A DNA stretch of 37,323 nucleotides from a virus: the IMG/VR virus record IMGVR_UViG_3300027719_000284, positions 1 through 37,323 of that record; one strand, given 5' to 3'. The notes under the pieces were generated by a model. The model was not told the origin of the DNA. It was given only the letters and a program-made list of their open reading frames with translations, and did no database searches. Each line of letters begins with the position of its first letter. Positions within the stretch are counted from its first letter, which is position 1. Made by a program: the position numbers and the translations under genes. Positions 29,421-36,988 of this stretch are shown here, in pieces.

Positions 29421-29620
29421 TTCTTCAGCTCCAGTTTGTGGTTCCAGATTCTGACCCTTCCCTTCGGCGTCACCCGTATGGTCAACGCCCCGCCGCCGTG
29501 CTCCACGAGCCACGGCGTCGACAGCTCCAGCGACAAACCTTTCTCGTCGCCGTGGAGGTAGGTAAATTCCGTCTCACCGATCTTGAGGCCGTGTTCCGTG
29601 CGGATCGATTTAGGCTTCAT
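29417..29620 (-). CDS. Small beta-rich protein, unknown
   Basis: 67-aa product with alternating strands (GLKIGETEFTYLHGDEKGLS; LTIRVTPKGRVRIWNHKLEL) and no cysteine. ATGA overlaps bound it on both sides. Not recognised; it could be a small inhibitor or regulator. Confidence 0.55.
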   Translation of the reverse strand: MKPKSIRTEHGLKIGETEFTYLHGDEKGLSLELSTPWLVEHGGGALTIRVTPKGRVRIWNHKLELKK

Positions 29621-30102
29621 TCCGGCACCTGCCGGGGGCCGCCTTTCCTTTTCGGGTTGAGCATCTGGTCGGCGAGGAGGCCGATCATCACGGCGTCGGC
29701 CTCGTTGTCGTCGAGCGGCGGGCGTCCGAGCTTCTTCTCGGCGGCCTCCATCATCTCCGGCTTCCCGGCGTTGCCCTTGCCGGTGGCGAACTTCTTGATC
29801 TCGGCGGTGTGCAGCGGGAGGAATTCGTAATGCTCGGCGGCGCAGAATTCCTGGACACAGCAGAAGAGGTGGACGCCGATCTCGGTGGCGGCGCCGCCCC
29901 GGTGGTGCGCTTTCTCGCAGGCGACGACTTTGACGTTCTGGTAGGCGAACTCGTTCAGCCAGGTCCGGAAGCGCAGGAACATGACGCCGTTGCTCTCGCC
30001 GCGGCGCTTGCTGAAGTCCATGGTGCCGGACTCGACGATCTTGCCGTCCTCGATCAAGGCCCAGCCGGTGTGGGTGGCGCAGTCGAACGATGCGATTCTC
30101 AT
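29617..30102 (-). CDS. RuvC-like Holliday junction resolvase
   Basis: 161-aa RNase H-fold nuclease. Catalytic acids in order: D7 (MRIASFDCATHTGW), E63 (VVACEKAHHRGG), and D132/D136 in the last helix (LDDNEADAVMIGLL). The segment HTAEIKKFATGKGNAGK (about 98-114) with its lysine-rich loop is the conserved RuvC DNA-binding motif. The start at 30102 is supported by the ATGA overlap with the primase gene. It would resolve branched DNA before packaging. Confidence 0.85.
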   Translation of the reverse strand: MRIASFDCATHTGWALIEDGKIVESGTMDFSKRRGESNGVMFLRFRTWLNEFAYQNVKVVACEKAHHRGGAATEIGVHLFCCVQEFCAAEHYEFLPLHTAEIKKFATGKGNAGKPEMMEAAEKKLGRPPLDDNEADAVMIGLLADQMLNPKRKGGPRQVPE

Positions 30103-30965
30103 AATGCTTTCCCTGTTCTGTAAGGTGAGTTGTTGATGAGGGACTCGACCATGACCGGGGTCGCCCCGGTATTGAGCCATTCCCGGATGTCCTTGGCCGG
30201 GGGGATTATGAGCTTGTGCCGGAGCGGTAACGCCTCCGACAACGCCAGGGAGCCGTCCTGACCGGGGCGGTAGGTGGTGCCGTCGGGGCGCGTCTTTAAC
30301 GGGTCGTTGTCGGAGACGATCACCGGCGTCCCGCCATGGAGGCGGAAGAACTCCAGCAATTGCTCATGCGAGCCGCGGCAGGCGGGGCGGCCGACGGCGC
30401 GGAAGCCCAACGCCATCGCGGCGCAGGCGTCGGTCGGGCCTTCGCAGACCAACACCAGGCCAGGCTTTCCCTTGAACTCCGGCGGGTGGAAGAAGAGGCC
30501 GGAGCGCGAGCCCTTGACCGCCCATTTGTGTCCGTCGGGAGAGCGCAGCCGGACGCCGATCACCTGCCGTTCCGGGGAGCGCATCGGGAACACCCAGGCT
30601 TGGTGCCGCTTCGACCAGCCATAACACATCTTCCTGAACTCCGGGACAGGCAACCCCAATTCCCTAGCAAGTTGGTCGACAATTGCCAAAGGGGTGTTCT
30701 CGTCGCAGTCGGCGACGAACTCCAGGAAGTCGGGGGCGGGTTCCTCCGGCTCCGGTGTCGGGGCGGGGCGGGGAGCGCAACAGGGAGCATCCTTCCGCTC
30801 TCCCAGGGGGTAAGCCCAGCCGCCACAGTCCAGCCGCTTGCCGCCGGGGTTCCTCATGCAGACGGCCATAAGTCCGTCCTTGCTGACGCTGCACCAGTCG
30901 GGCTTGCCACAGATGGGGCATGGGCGCTTCCGGGTGACGTGATCCCAGTCAGAACGGGGGGGCAT
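30099..30965 (-). CDS. DNA primase (zinc-binding and TOPRIM domains)
   Basis: 288-aa primase without helicase domain. The N-terminal zinc motif has C16 and C19 (CPICGK) and further cysteines C25 and C36. The TOPRIM domain has the catalytic glutamate E175 (VLVCEGPTDACAAMAL) and the acidic pair D219/D221 (VIVSDND). A region with KDIREWLN follows near the end. Strong ribosome site GGAGG before the ATG. The gene overlaps the helicase gene by 17 nt, so the helicase and primase are separate proteins here, unlike T7 gp4. Confidence 0.88.
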   Translation of the reverse strand: MPPRSDWDHVTRKRPCPICGKPDWCSVSKDGLMAVCMRNPGGKRLDCGGWAYPLGERKDAPCCAPRPAPTPEPEEPAPDFLEFVADCDENTPLAIVDQLARELGLPVPEFRKMCYGWSKRHQAWVFPMRSPERQVIGVRLRSPDGHKWAVKGSRSGLFFHPPEFKGKPGLVLVCEGPTDACAAMALGFRAVGRPACRGSHEQLLEFFRLHGGTPVIVSDNDPLKTRPDGTTYRPGQDGSLALSEALPLRHKLIIPPAKDIREWLNTGATPVMVESLINNSPYRTGKAL

Positions 30966-32619
30966 TTTGCACCTCCAATCCGGCCGGACGTTTCCAGTCG
31001 TTGGCGACGATGGCGTCGATCAGGCGCTTGGCTTCGTCGCGGGACACGTCGCCGGGGAAGTTGTACTTCTGCAAAACCTTCGCTTGGCCGTAGGTGGCCA
31101 GACCGTTGTCGTAGCGGCGGAACTGCTCGTCGAGCAACTGCTTTTGCAGGGTGTAGGACAGCCCGGCATAGGGTATCTTCGCCTTGTCGAGCACGGCGAG
31201 CTGTTTCTCCGTGAGCGACTTCCCGGCGTCCCAGGCGCGTTCACGCCGGGGCGGGACGTTGAACACGTCAAAGGGATCGACGGTCTGGGCGTGGTATTGC
31301 GCCTTGGCGACAAGTTTGACGCGGCTGGCGGCCTCCCGGCGCTTCTTCTCCTTGACTTCCATCTCAGCCAGGGCCATGGCTTCCTCCATGTCCACGGGGC
31401 CGCCCGCCTCCTTGAGTTTTTCCCGGACGGCCTCGGCCGCTTCCTCCGAGACTTTTCCGCCGAGAATGTCGGCGGTGCTGATGAGCTTGTGCCGGCCGGA
31501 ATTGCCGCAGAAGTCGAGGATCTCGACGTGGGGCTTGGCGCTGGCGGCGATGGCGGCGCGGCGTTCGGTGATGGAGTCGAGGCCGTCGACGACGCCGGGA
31601 AGCGGGCGGGTGCCGCGCCCGGCCATCTGGGCGTAGAGCGACCGGCTCTTGGTGGGGCGGCCCATGACCACGAGGCCGACGGCGGGCTCGTCGAAGCCCT
31701 CGGTCAAGCAGCCGACGTTCACCAGGAACTGGACTTTGCCCTCGTGGTAGTCGGCAAGCGTCTGGCGACGGGCGTCGGTGGGCGTCTTGCCGCAAACCCA
31801 CGCCGCGGAGCCGCCCCGGTGCCGGTTGAAGATTTCGGCGAGCCGCTCGGCGTGTTTTACGCTGGCGGCGAAGACGAGCGTCTTCCTGTCCCCGGCGATG
31901 TCGATGGTCGGGGCGGCGATCTCCTGCAAGTTGCGCTCGTCCTCCATGAGGGCGGCGAGCTCGGCGCCGTTGAGGTCGCCCGCCGTGGTGCGCATGCCGG
32001 AGAAGTCCAGCGTGCCGACAGTGACCATGCGCTGGTGGACGGGGACGAGCCAGCCTTGGGCGATGGCGTCGGTCACCTCGTAGTCGAAGGCGACGGACTC
32101 GTAGATTTGCCCGAGCGCCTCCTCGTCGGCGCGGTCGGGGGTGGCGGTGATGCCGAGGACCTTCAGGTCGGGGTTCTGGCGGTAGTAGTCGATCACCCGC
32201 CGGTAGGAGTCGGCGGTGGCGTGGTGCGCCTCGTCGATCACCAGCAGCCCGAACTGCATCGGGTCGAACTTGGTCATGCGCCCGGCGCCGTCGCCCCCGG
32301 CGTTCTGCGTCTGGATGGAGGACACGACGACATGCGAGTGGCCGAAGAGCCCGGAGTTTTGCTCGTCGAGCCGCTGCTCGGCCATTTCCACCCCGACGGA
32401 GAAGCCCGTCATGCGCTCGATGGTGCGCTTCCCCTGGAAGATGAGCTCCTCGCGATGGGCGAGGAACATTGTCCGGGCGGGGAAGCGGCGACGCACGATG
32501 TCGGCGGCAAGCACGGTCTTGCCGCAGCCGGTCGGCAAGACGACCAGCGTTGACTGGCAGGCTTTCCAGGCGTCGACGCAGGCCAGGCTGGCGGCGGTCT
32601 GATAATCTCTTAGTTGCAT
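30949..32619 (-). CDS. Superfamily 2 DEAH-box helicase
   Basis: 556-aa ATP-dependent helicase. Walker A PTGCGKT (29-35), DEAH box (129-132, VIDEAHHA), motif III TATP (158-161), and a RecA-like second domain with SVKHAERLAEIFNRH (about 253-267) and motif VI QMAGRGTRP (331-339). The start at 32619 has GGAGGCAAAGGA upstream. The C-terminal 160 residues are lysine-rich and probably contact DNA or partners. It lies between the primase and a ParB-like gene, suggesting origin opening or fork restart. Confidence 0.88.
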   Translation of the reverse strand: MQLRDYQTAASLACVDAWKACQSTLVVLPTGCGKTVLAADIVRRRFPARTMFLAHREELIFQGKRTIERMTGFSVGVEMAEQRLDEQNSGLFGHSHVVVSSIQTQNAGGDGAGRMTKFDPMQFGLLVIDEAHHATADSYRRVIDYYRQNPDLKVLGITATPDRADEEALGQIYESVAFDYEVTDAIAQGWLVPVHQRMVTVGTLDFSGMRTTAGDLNGAELAALMEDERNLQEIAAPTIDIAGDRKTLVFAASVKHAERLAEIFNRHRGGSAAWVCGKTPTDARRQTLADYHEGKVQFLVNVGCLTEGFDEPAVGLVVMGRPTKSRSLYAQMAGRGTRPLPGVVDGLDSITERRAAIAASAKPHVEILDFCGNSGRHKLISTADILGGKVSEEAAEAVREKLKEAGGPVDMEEAMALAEMEVKEKKRREAASRVKLVAKAQYHAQTVDPFDVFNVPPRRERAWDAGKSLTEKQLAVLDKAKIPYAGLSYTLQKQLLDEQFRRYDNGLATYGQAKVLQKYNFPGDVSRDEAKRLIDAIVANDWKRPAGLEVQNAPPF

Positions 32620-33521
32620 TCCTTTGCCTCCTGGATGGCCTTGTCCTTGTATTCCTGGGCGCAGGCCGTGTCCCAGCGGTGCTTGCTGACGAGGCCCCGC
32701 CCGCCGCAGGTGTTGCAGCCGCCGGGGACGCCGTTGCAGTAGGGGCAGACGGCGAACGGGACGGCTACCTTGAGCGAGGCGTAGGCGTTGCCTAGGTCGA
32801 GGACGGCGCTGTTGGCGTTCACCTCGGCGTAGAGCTGGTCGCCCGCCTCCTGGAGCTTCGTCACCGTGGCCCGGACGTGGGCGAGCTGGCGCAACAGCTC
32901 CTCCGGCTCGCCTTTGCGGTTCCAGAGCTCCAGCAGGTGCGCCGGAACCCGCCGGCCGATGCCGTCGCGGGGGACGGGCGGGGCCTTGGGGGGCTTGGGG
33001 ACGGGCATGGGGTAGCTTTTGCCGTCGAGCCCCGTCCTTGTCGGCGGGGCGGTCGGGACGGGAGGCACGGCGGGTGTCTTTTCAGTCACCTGGGGCGGGC
33101 CATGGAGAGCCGCCCGGACGATGGCGACGAGCGAATGCCCGACGCCGCAATGGGCGGCGAGGGCGCGGTCCGACATGTCCGGTTTGAGGCGCAACGCCGA
33201 CTCCACGGCGCGGCGTTTGTCCTCGTTGCCACGGCGGAGGCCGTGGCGGGCGTTGGCGGCGAGCGACGCCCAGATAGCGTCGGAGAGCTCGCCGGGCTTC
33301 ACGTTCGCCTCGAAGTCCACCTTTCCGGCCCGGCGGGCTCCGAAGTAGCGGTGGAAACCGTCGGTCAGGTAGTTATCGCTGCCGTCGGTGACGATTTCCA
33401 AGGGCGGGAACTCGACGCCGTCGGCCATGGCGGCGGCGTAGTCGTCCACGACCTCGGGGTCGAGTTTGGCGCGGGGCTGTGTGCCAGCCCCGCAGTTAAT
33501 CTTGTCGAGCGACAGCCTCAT
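32610..33521 (-). CDS. ParB-like protein with C-terminal zinc ribbon
   Basis: 303-aa protein. N-terminal ParB/Srx-like domain: INCGAGTQPRAKLDPEVVDD (about 8-27), FPPLEIVTDGSDNYLTDGFH (38-57) and RYFGARRAGK (58-67). A helix-turn-helix-like segment follows (LRLKPDMSDRALAAHCGVGH, near 115). A proline-rich linker precedes a C-terminal zinc-ribbon: CPYCNG (259-264) and CNTCGGRG (269-276), like DnaJ cysteine knots. ATG at 33521 is in an ATGA overlap. ParB-type folds with NTPase/nuclease relatives act in DNA binding; a regulator or partition-like role is inferred. Confidence 0.75.
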   Translation of the reverse strand: MRLSLDKINCGAGTQPRAKLDPEVVDDYAAAMADGVEFPPLEIVTDGSDNYLTDGFHRYFGARRAGKVDFEANVKPGELSDAIWASLAANARHGLRRGNEDKRRAVESALRLKPDMSDRALAAHCGVGHSLVAIVRAALHGPPQVTEKTPAVPPVPTAPPTRTGLDGKSYPMPVPKPPKAPPVPRDGIGRRVPAHLLELWNRKGEPEELLRQLAHVRATVTKLQEAGDQLYAEVNANSAVLDLGNAYASLKVAVPFAVCPYCNGVPGGCNTCGGRGLVSKHRWDTACAQEYKDKAIQEAKECN

Positions 33522-34243
33522 ACCGCCACCTTGTCGTTGAAGTAGCCCGCTTTGACGGCGGCGACGAAGGCGCCCCAGCCCTCCGGCGTGACCTGCGTCT
33601 GCTCTTTGCCGCAAAGGGCCGCGACGGCGGCGAACCACTCCTGGCTGAGCCCCGGCTGCGTCCACTTGCCGCCGGAAGCGTCGCAGAAGGCCGCCCAGGC
33701 TTCGGGCATGGTGCAGGGGGCGACGGGTGCGCCTTTGGGTGCGTAGTTGACCTCCGCCGACTGGACAGCGGGGGGCATGGACGGCTTGGGCGGTGCGGGC
33801 TTCGGCGCGGGCTTCGTCGTCATCGTCCCGGCGATGGCGCGGAGTTGCGCCCCGAACTTGGCTCGAAGGGAATCTTTGGTGGCCTTCTCCATCTTCGCCG
33901 GGGTGGCGCCGTGTTCGCCGGGGCGGTTGAGCCATTTCACATTCGGACGGAGGACGCCTTTCAGGTCGGGCTCCTCGTTGACGACAATTTGGACGGGGAC
34001 GCCGGAGAGGTCGGTCTCGTCCAGCCAAAAGAAATCCTGGCCGTCCCAGCCGTAGACGTTGCGGAGGTTCTCGACGGTCTTGGCTGAGATACTGCCGTCC
34101 TTGAGTACGAGCGTGAAGTAGCCGGTGATAGTGGTGTCGGGTGCCGTCTCGAAGACGGCGGCCATGATGACGACGCCGGTGTCCTTCTGGTAGACGGTGG
34201 TCTCGACGGTCTTGGCTTGGTAGGTTCCGGGGACTGGAAGCAT
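33518..34243 (-). CDS. Putative ssDNA-binding (OB-fold-like) protein
   Basis: 241-aa protein from ATG 34243, chosen for its ideal ribosome site (AAGGAG, 8-nt spacing). N-terminal half is beta-rich (VPGTYQAKTVETTVYQKDTG; TITGYFTLVLKDGSIS, up to about residue 115), then a proline/lysine linker and a helical C-terminal domain (MPEAWAAFCDASGGKW; TPEGWGAFVAAVKAGYF). It lies next to a Sak4-like ATPase and a PD-(D/E)XK nuclease, where phages often carry an ssDNA-binding protein. An in-frame ATG at 34360 would add 39 residues and overlap the neighbour by 17 nt. Function is inferred from context. Confidence 0.5.
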   Translation of the reverse strand: MLPVPGTYQAKTVETTVYQKDTGVVIMAAVFETAPDTTITGYFTLVLKDGSISAKTVENLRNVYGWDGQDFFWLDETDLSGVPVQIVVNEEPDLKGVLRPNVKWLNRPGEHGATPAKMEKATKDSLRAKFGAQLRAIAGTMTTKPAPKPAPPKPSMPPAVQSAEVNYAPKGAPVAPCTMPEAWAAFCDASGGKWTQPGLSQEWFAAVAALCGKEQTQVTPEGWGAFVAAVKAGYFNDKVAV

Positions 34244-34343
34244 TTGGAAGGCTCCTTGGCTAAAGTTTATGTTGATGGTCACCGCCCGGCCATACTTGAG
34301 CCAGGCGATGGGGTTGAAATTCTCAGGTACGGTTTGGGGTTCC

Positions 34344-35180
34344 CTAGGCTTGCTGACCATTGCGGACGAGCTCCCAGAATTCGGGGGACGGGGCGGCGAC
34401 CGGGACGGGCTGCCTCAACGTCCGGGATTTCGCCATGCAGTGCGGCAGTTCCGCCGGGTAGACGGTGCGGGTGCCGCCGCCTTTGCCTTTGCCGTCCTTG
34501 ACCGCCACGTCGTAGCCGTAGAACAGGACGTGGTCGGCCCATTCCCGGACGCGGAGGCGGATGGAGTCCTTGCCGGACTTCGGCGCCGCCAGGCGGGGCT
34601 CGTATCGAATCCAGTCGTCGCCGCTGGGGTTGGGGACATTGGAGACGCAGTCATGGCAGAGCATAACGACGTTGCGCCCCTGTCGGGCGTGGGCGTCGAG
34701 ATCGGCCAGCAGCGGCAGAAAGGCGTCGAACAGGTGGCCGGGGCCTTTGCCCCAACCGTAGTCGTCGAGGCACTTGATCTTGACTTGCGCCCCTTTCTCG
34801 TGGGGGATGGTGTTGATGACGTGCTCGACGCAGAGCTCCTCCGCCCGGGTGCCGGAGTCGATGACGATGGTACCGATTCCGTCCCAGCCGGGGGAGCGGA
34901 GCGCGTCGCGCAACGCCTTCCAGTCGGGGCAGTCAAGGGGCTTGATGTTGTCGGCGACGCCGAGTTCCTGGAGTTGCGGCAGCAGCCGGCCGAGCGAGTC
35001 GTCGAGGTCGAAGAAGGCCACGGGCGCCTTGCTCATGCAGGCCAACGTGGTCTTGCCGATGCCGCCGGGGCCGTAGAGGACGACCCGGTGGCCGCCGGAC
35101 GTGTTGATGGGTTTGAAGCGCAGCCCGCCAGCGACGGCGGGGGCTTTCGGCGGGGGCATGGTGGGGACGGGGGCGGTCAT
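34344..35180 (-). CDS. Sak4-like AAA ATPase (single-strand annealing)
   Basis: 278-aa P-loop NTPase. Walker A GPGGIGKTT (37-45) preceded by the strand HRVVLYG, Walker B GTIVIDSGT (103-111), and a sensor region (GRNVVMLCHDCVSNVP, about 178-193). The layout matches AAA_24/Sak4 proteins, RecA-derived recombinases or annealing proteins of phages that work with an SSB. The start at 35180 forms an ATGA overlap with the upstream nuclease. The gene order nuclease-Sak4-SSB is a common phage recombination module. Confidence 0.82.
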   Translation of the reverse strand: MTAPVPTMPPPKAPAVAGGLRFKPINTSGGHRVVLYGPGGIGKTTLACMSKAPVAFFDLDDSLGRLLPQLQELGVADNIKPLDCPDWKALRDALRSPGWDGIGTIVIDSGTRAEELCVEHVINTIPHEKGAQVKIKCLDDYGWGKGPGHLFDAFLPLLADLDAHARQGRNVVMLCHDCVSNVPNPSGDDWIRYEPRLAAPKSGKDSIRLRVREWADHVLFYGYDVAVKDGKGKGGGTRTVYPAELPHCMAKSRTLRQPVPVAAPSPEFWELVRNGQQA

Positions 35181-36214
35181 TGGGCGTTCTCCTCGGTTTG
35201 GGTTAGCTCTTCGTGCTTGTCCCCCAGGCGGAAGCCGGAGGGAAGTTGGTTGGGGATGTTGACCTCCACGCACTGGAGGCAGAAATTGACGAACGGGCAG
35301 GTTCCGCAGGCCATCTTGGCGATGTTGCGGGGCCAGGCGTTCTCCGGGCGGCCGCTGGTCTTCTGGGCGCGGCGGCGATCGAGGATCATCCGGGCAATCT
35401 GCGTCCGGGAGGACAGGAACTCGTCGAGCTCCTGGTCCAGCACCGGCACCTCCCGAACCGCGAAGTAGAACTCCGGCCGGGCGGCGATGTCGGCGGCGAG
35501 ACGGGCGCCATACTCCTCGGCGGTCTCGGTGCGGCTGACGAGCGTCTGGGTGTCGTCGAACGCCGCTTGCCGGGGCTTGCCGCTACCGAGCATGACGCGC
35601 TCGCCGGTGGAGTTGTCGATCACGACCTTGAAGCCGTCGGCGTCGAGCTGGGGAATCTCCTTGGGCTTGATGCCCGGCTTTTTGGCGACGGCGTAGTAGA
35701 TGGACTGGATCTCGTAACCCAGGCGGCGGGCCGCGTCCACGTACTGGAGTATCTGCGGGTTCATCCGCAGGCGTTCCCAATAGGTGGAGCCCGGCTCGAC
35801 GCTGTCGCTGGTGGTCTTGTTCTCCACCAGGCAGAGCCGCCCTTCCACTTTCGCCAGCAGGTCGAGCTTCCCGGCCAGGGCGAAACGCTTGGAGGAGGTG
35901 AGCGGCAGGTGGAACTCCAACTCGGAAGCCACGACGGCCTCGAACCGCGCCTTGGGGAAGTTCGCCCAGCCGCCCAGCATGGCCGAGAGCGTCGCCAGCG
36001 TCACCTCGTCGAACTCCTTTCCCTCGGTGGCTATGTCGAAGGCGTCGGCCAATTCCTTGCCCAGGGCGAGGGCCTCCAAGGCGGCGTGCCAAGCCGTGCC
36101 GAAGCGCAAGGCGTTGGCCTCGGCGACGGGCTTCAACCCGACTTCGTAAGCCCAGTAGTGTTTGCGGGGGCAAGCGAGAAACGCCCCCATTCTGCTTGCG
36201 GTGAGAAAATCCAT
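35177..36214 (-). CDS. PD-(D/E)XK nuclease with Fe-S cysteines (Cas4/RecB-like)
   Basis: 345-aa exonuclease candidate. Active-site residues: H43 (GTAWHAAL), D118 (GKLDLL), E131 and K133 (LVENKT), and Q154/Q157 (NPQILQY). Four cysteines fit a 4Fe-4S cluster as in Cas4/AddB: C15 near the N-terminus (CPRKHYWAYE) and C303, C306, C312 near the end (CGTCPFVNFCLQC). The start at 36214 has AAGGAT upstream. It probably resects DNA for annealing by the Sak4-like ATPase. Confidence 0.85.
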   Translation of the reverse strand: MDFLTASRMGAFLACPRKHYWAYEVGLKPVAEANALRFGTAWHAALEALALGKELADAFDIATEGKEFDEVTLATLSAMLGGWANFPKARFEAVVASELEFHLPLTSSKRFALAGKLDLLAKVEGRLCLVENKTTSDSVEPGSTYWERLRMNPQILQYVDAARRLGYEIQSIYYAVAKKPGIKPKEIPQLDADGFKVVIDNSTGERVMLGSGKPRQAAFDDTQTLVSRTETAEEYGARLAADIAARPEFYFAVREVPVLDQELDEFLSSRTQIARMILDRRRAQKTSGRPENAWPRNIAKMACGTCPFVNFCLQCVEVNIPNQLPSGFRLGDKHEELTQTEENAQ

Positions 36215-36219
36215 GATGC

Positions 36220-36495
36220 TTATCCTTTTGGTTGCTGGTGGAAGAGGTCGGGCTGGTACTGGAAGTCGATGACGACCGGCTCGCCTTCGTCCTTGTGCTT
36301 GGTCTTGACCTCCCACTCCAGCTTCTCGGTGTGGATGGCGTTGGTGCTATTGAGTTCGAGCTCCGACTTGACGGAGACGGTGATGTCTTTCACCTTCTCC
36401 AGGTCGACGATGATGTCCGACCAGTTCGAGGCGATGAGGGCGGCCGTCTCTTGTTGGACGGACTCCAGTAGCTTGTCGCTTTGTTCACGGGTCAT
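36220..36495 (-). CDS. Small protein of the recombination operon, unknown
   Basis: 91-aa protein: N-terminal helix (MTREQSDKLLESVQQETAAL), a central strand pair (VKDITVSVKSELELNS) and a C-terminal beta segment (KLEWEVKTKHKDEGEPVVID). It is acidic overall. It resembles small phage proteins found just upstream of nuclease/annealing genes, but I cannot name a family. It starts behind AAAGGATAAC at 36495 and ends 5 nt before the nuclease. Confidence 0.6.
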   Translation of the reverse strand: MTREQSDKLLESVQQETAALIASNWSDIIVDLEKVKDITVSVKSELELNSTNAIHTEKLEWEVKTKHKDEGEPVVIDFQYQPDLFHQQPKG

Positions 36496-36502
36496 GATGG
36501 CG

Positions 36503-36988
36503 TTATCCTTTCTTGGGGTTGGATGTTTTTCCTTTGGGATGCACGTGGATTGCGGTGCGTTTGATCGCAAGCGCCATGCGGTTGTTTTCGGCCTGCAACT
36601 CATAGATGGCCTTGTTGCGCTGGCGCAGGGCGTCCTCAAGCTCAGCAACGCGGTCGAGTTGCGTGGCGAGCGCGGTATCGTGGCTGGCCTTGGTCTTGCC
36701 GAGCTTGCCCTCAAGCTCCTGGATGCGGTCGCGTTGGTTGCGGATCGTCTCCCCCTGGGCCTGTCTCACCTCTTGGAGAAAAGCCTCGTTGGATTCCAGT
36801 GTCTCGATCTTTTTCAGCCGATCGTTTGCGACTGTGATTGTCGCGTTGTGGTTGGCTCTTTCCTCCTGGTTGACTTTGATTTGTGTCTGGAGCTGTTTTT
36901 CCAGCCGATCGGCTTCTTCGTGCGTCTCGACGGCCAGGTCAGTCAGCCCGGAGACGGCGCGGAGCATAAACGTTTGGTCGAGCTTCAT
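36503..36988 (-). CDS. Coiled-coil protein, unknown
   Basis: 161-aa protein, almost wholly heptad-like helix (THEEADRLEKQLQTQIKVNQ; QRDRIQELEGKLGKTKASHD; LATQLDRVAELEDALRQRNK) with a short basic tail (HVHPKGKTSNPKKG). ATGA overlap with the pentapeptide gene at 36985-36988. A structural or nucleic-acid-associated early protein is possible. No family recognised. Confidence 0.65.
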   Translation of the reverse strand: MKLDQTFMLRAVSGLTDLAVETHEEADRLEKQLQTQIKVNQEERANHNATITVANDRLKKIETLESNEAFLQEVRQAQGETIRNQRDRIQELEGKLGKTKASHDTALATQLDRVAELEDALRQRNKAIYELQAENNRMALAIKRTAIHVHPKGKTSNPKKG

